Source: Chloroflexota bacterium | GTDB taxonomy: Bacteria; Chloroflexota; Anaerolineae; Promineifilales; Promineifilaceae | Assembly (NCBI GenBank): GCA_030599405.1 | Contig: JAUVOB010000140.1 | Coordinates: 1-5,336, forward strand | Direction of reading: 5' to 3' | DNA length: 5,336 nt | In this document: piece by piece, positions 4,997 to 5,336 of the stretch | Position numbering within the stretch: the stretch's first letter is position 1 | Layout of the letters: every line of letters starts with the position of its first letter | The notes under the pieces: model-generated | The model's input: only the letters and a program-made list of their open reading frames with translations | Told to the model about the DNA's origin: nothing | The model's database searches: none | Made by a program: the position numbers and the translations under genes

Positions 4997-5336
4997 ATGC
5001 GTGTACTTGATCTGACGGTCTATGAGACGATTGCGATCTGGGGCGTTTTGGCAGTAGCCATCCTCGGACTTCTATACGCAGTATTCCTGCGGAGTCAAAT
5101 CTTACGCTATGATAAGGGCACGCTTAAGATGCAGGAAATATGGGGGGCGATCAAGACAGGGGCTGATACCTATTTAAGCAGTCAGGCAAGACGCATTCTG
5201 CCTCTCGTAGCAATCCTGACCATCGCCTTGTTCCTGAGTGTGTTTATTGTTCCACCGTCTCCAGAGGCATTACACCGCTTCGCGAGCTTGGACGAAGATA
5301 CCATTAAGATTATTGTCGGTGTCTCCAGGGCGGCCG
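4997..5336 (+). CDS. hppA: Membrane-bound ion-translocating pyrophosphatase, N-terminal 113 residues (cut by window edge)
   Basis: The full enzyme hydrolyses cytoplasmic pyrophosphate and pumps H+ or Na+ out across the membrane. It has about 16 helices and some 650-800 residues, so only the start is visible. Seen: helix 1 at about residues 11-32, then the cytoplasmic segment KGTLKMQEIWGAIKTGADTYL (residues 40-60, with KGT, KMQEI and GADTYL as its key parts), a hallmark of the family's first loop. Helix 2 is at about 67-86, a polar loop follows, and GVSRAA at the edge matches the usual lead-in to helix 3. The ATG at 4997 follows GGAG at 4982-4985, an 11-nt spacing that is slightly long. Residues that distinguish K+-dependent from K+-independent forms and H+ from Na+ pumps lie outside the window, so ion specificity cannot be judged. 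Its promoter is at 4855-4882. Confidence 0.93.
   Translation, partial: MRVLDLTVYETIAIWGVLAVAILGLLYAVFLRSQILRYDKGTLKMQEIWGAIKTGADTYLSSQARRILPLVAILTIALFLSVFIVPPSPEALHRFASLDEDTIKIIVGVSRAA

Noticed and set aside
5329..5336. GGCGGCCG at the right end resembles a cut NotI cloning site
   Set aside because: The bases continue the hppA frame with the expected family sequence (SRAA), so they are native coding sequence; ending there is probably coincidence.
1..5336. CTAG tetranucleotides look frequent (many as TCTAG)
   Set aside because: By eye there are about twenty, close to chance for this length. This shows only that the genome does not avoid CTAG as some bacteria do.

Overview
This window looks like ordinary chromosomal DNA from a bacterium of moderate GC content. 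It is most likely a member of the Chloroflexota (Chloroflexi), possibly one of the uncultured marine or groundwater lineages. That guess rests on family resemblance I recognise, not on a search. The small two-helix plus double-zinc-ribbon membrane protein is of a type I associate with Chloroflexota. The polyphosphate kinase 2 and membrane pyrophosphatase also fit that group. Nothing indicates a phage, plasmid or genomic island: there is no transposase, integrase, CRISPR array, tRNA or rRNA.

Layout. Positions 1-1890 hold two minus-strand genes of pantothenate (vitamin B5 / coenzyme A) synthesis. panB comes first in transcription (1890 to 1009), followed 64 nt later by panE (944 to beyond the left edge, only its last few codons possibly missing). 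They catalyse two consecutive steps, 2-oxoisovalerate to ketopantoate to pantoate, and are probably one operon with a TATAAT -10 box at 1960-1965. A 386-nt non-coding stretch (1891-2276) separates them from a divergent plus-strand SAM-dependent methyltransferase (2277-3005) of unknown substrate. A plus-strand gene for a membrane-anchored double zinc ribbon protein with an acidic tail follows (3212-3847). It converges on a minus-strand PPK2-family polyphosphate kinase (3934-4737), and the short gap between them carries a perfect 14-bp palindrome. On the far side of a 259-nt intergenic region the start of a membrane-bound proton/sodium-pumping pyrophosphatase, hppA, runs off the right edge. It has a good sigma-70-type promoter whose -10 box is enclosed in an inverted repeat with 12-nt arms.

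How the genes relate. panB and panE are a clear pathway pair. ppk2 and hppA are a thematic pair, since both handle phosphoanhydride energy carriers (polyphosphate and pyrophosphate), and they are divergently arranged around a shared intergenic region. The methyltransferase and the zinc ribbon protein have no function that I can assign from context. I see no convincing new biological system here. The items most worth a second look are the inverted repeat over the hppA promoter, the dyad between panB and the methyltransferase gene, and the zinc ribbon protein with its repeated acidic motif.
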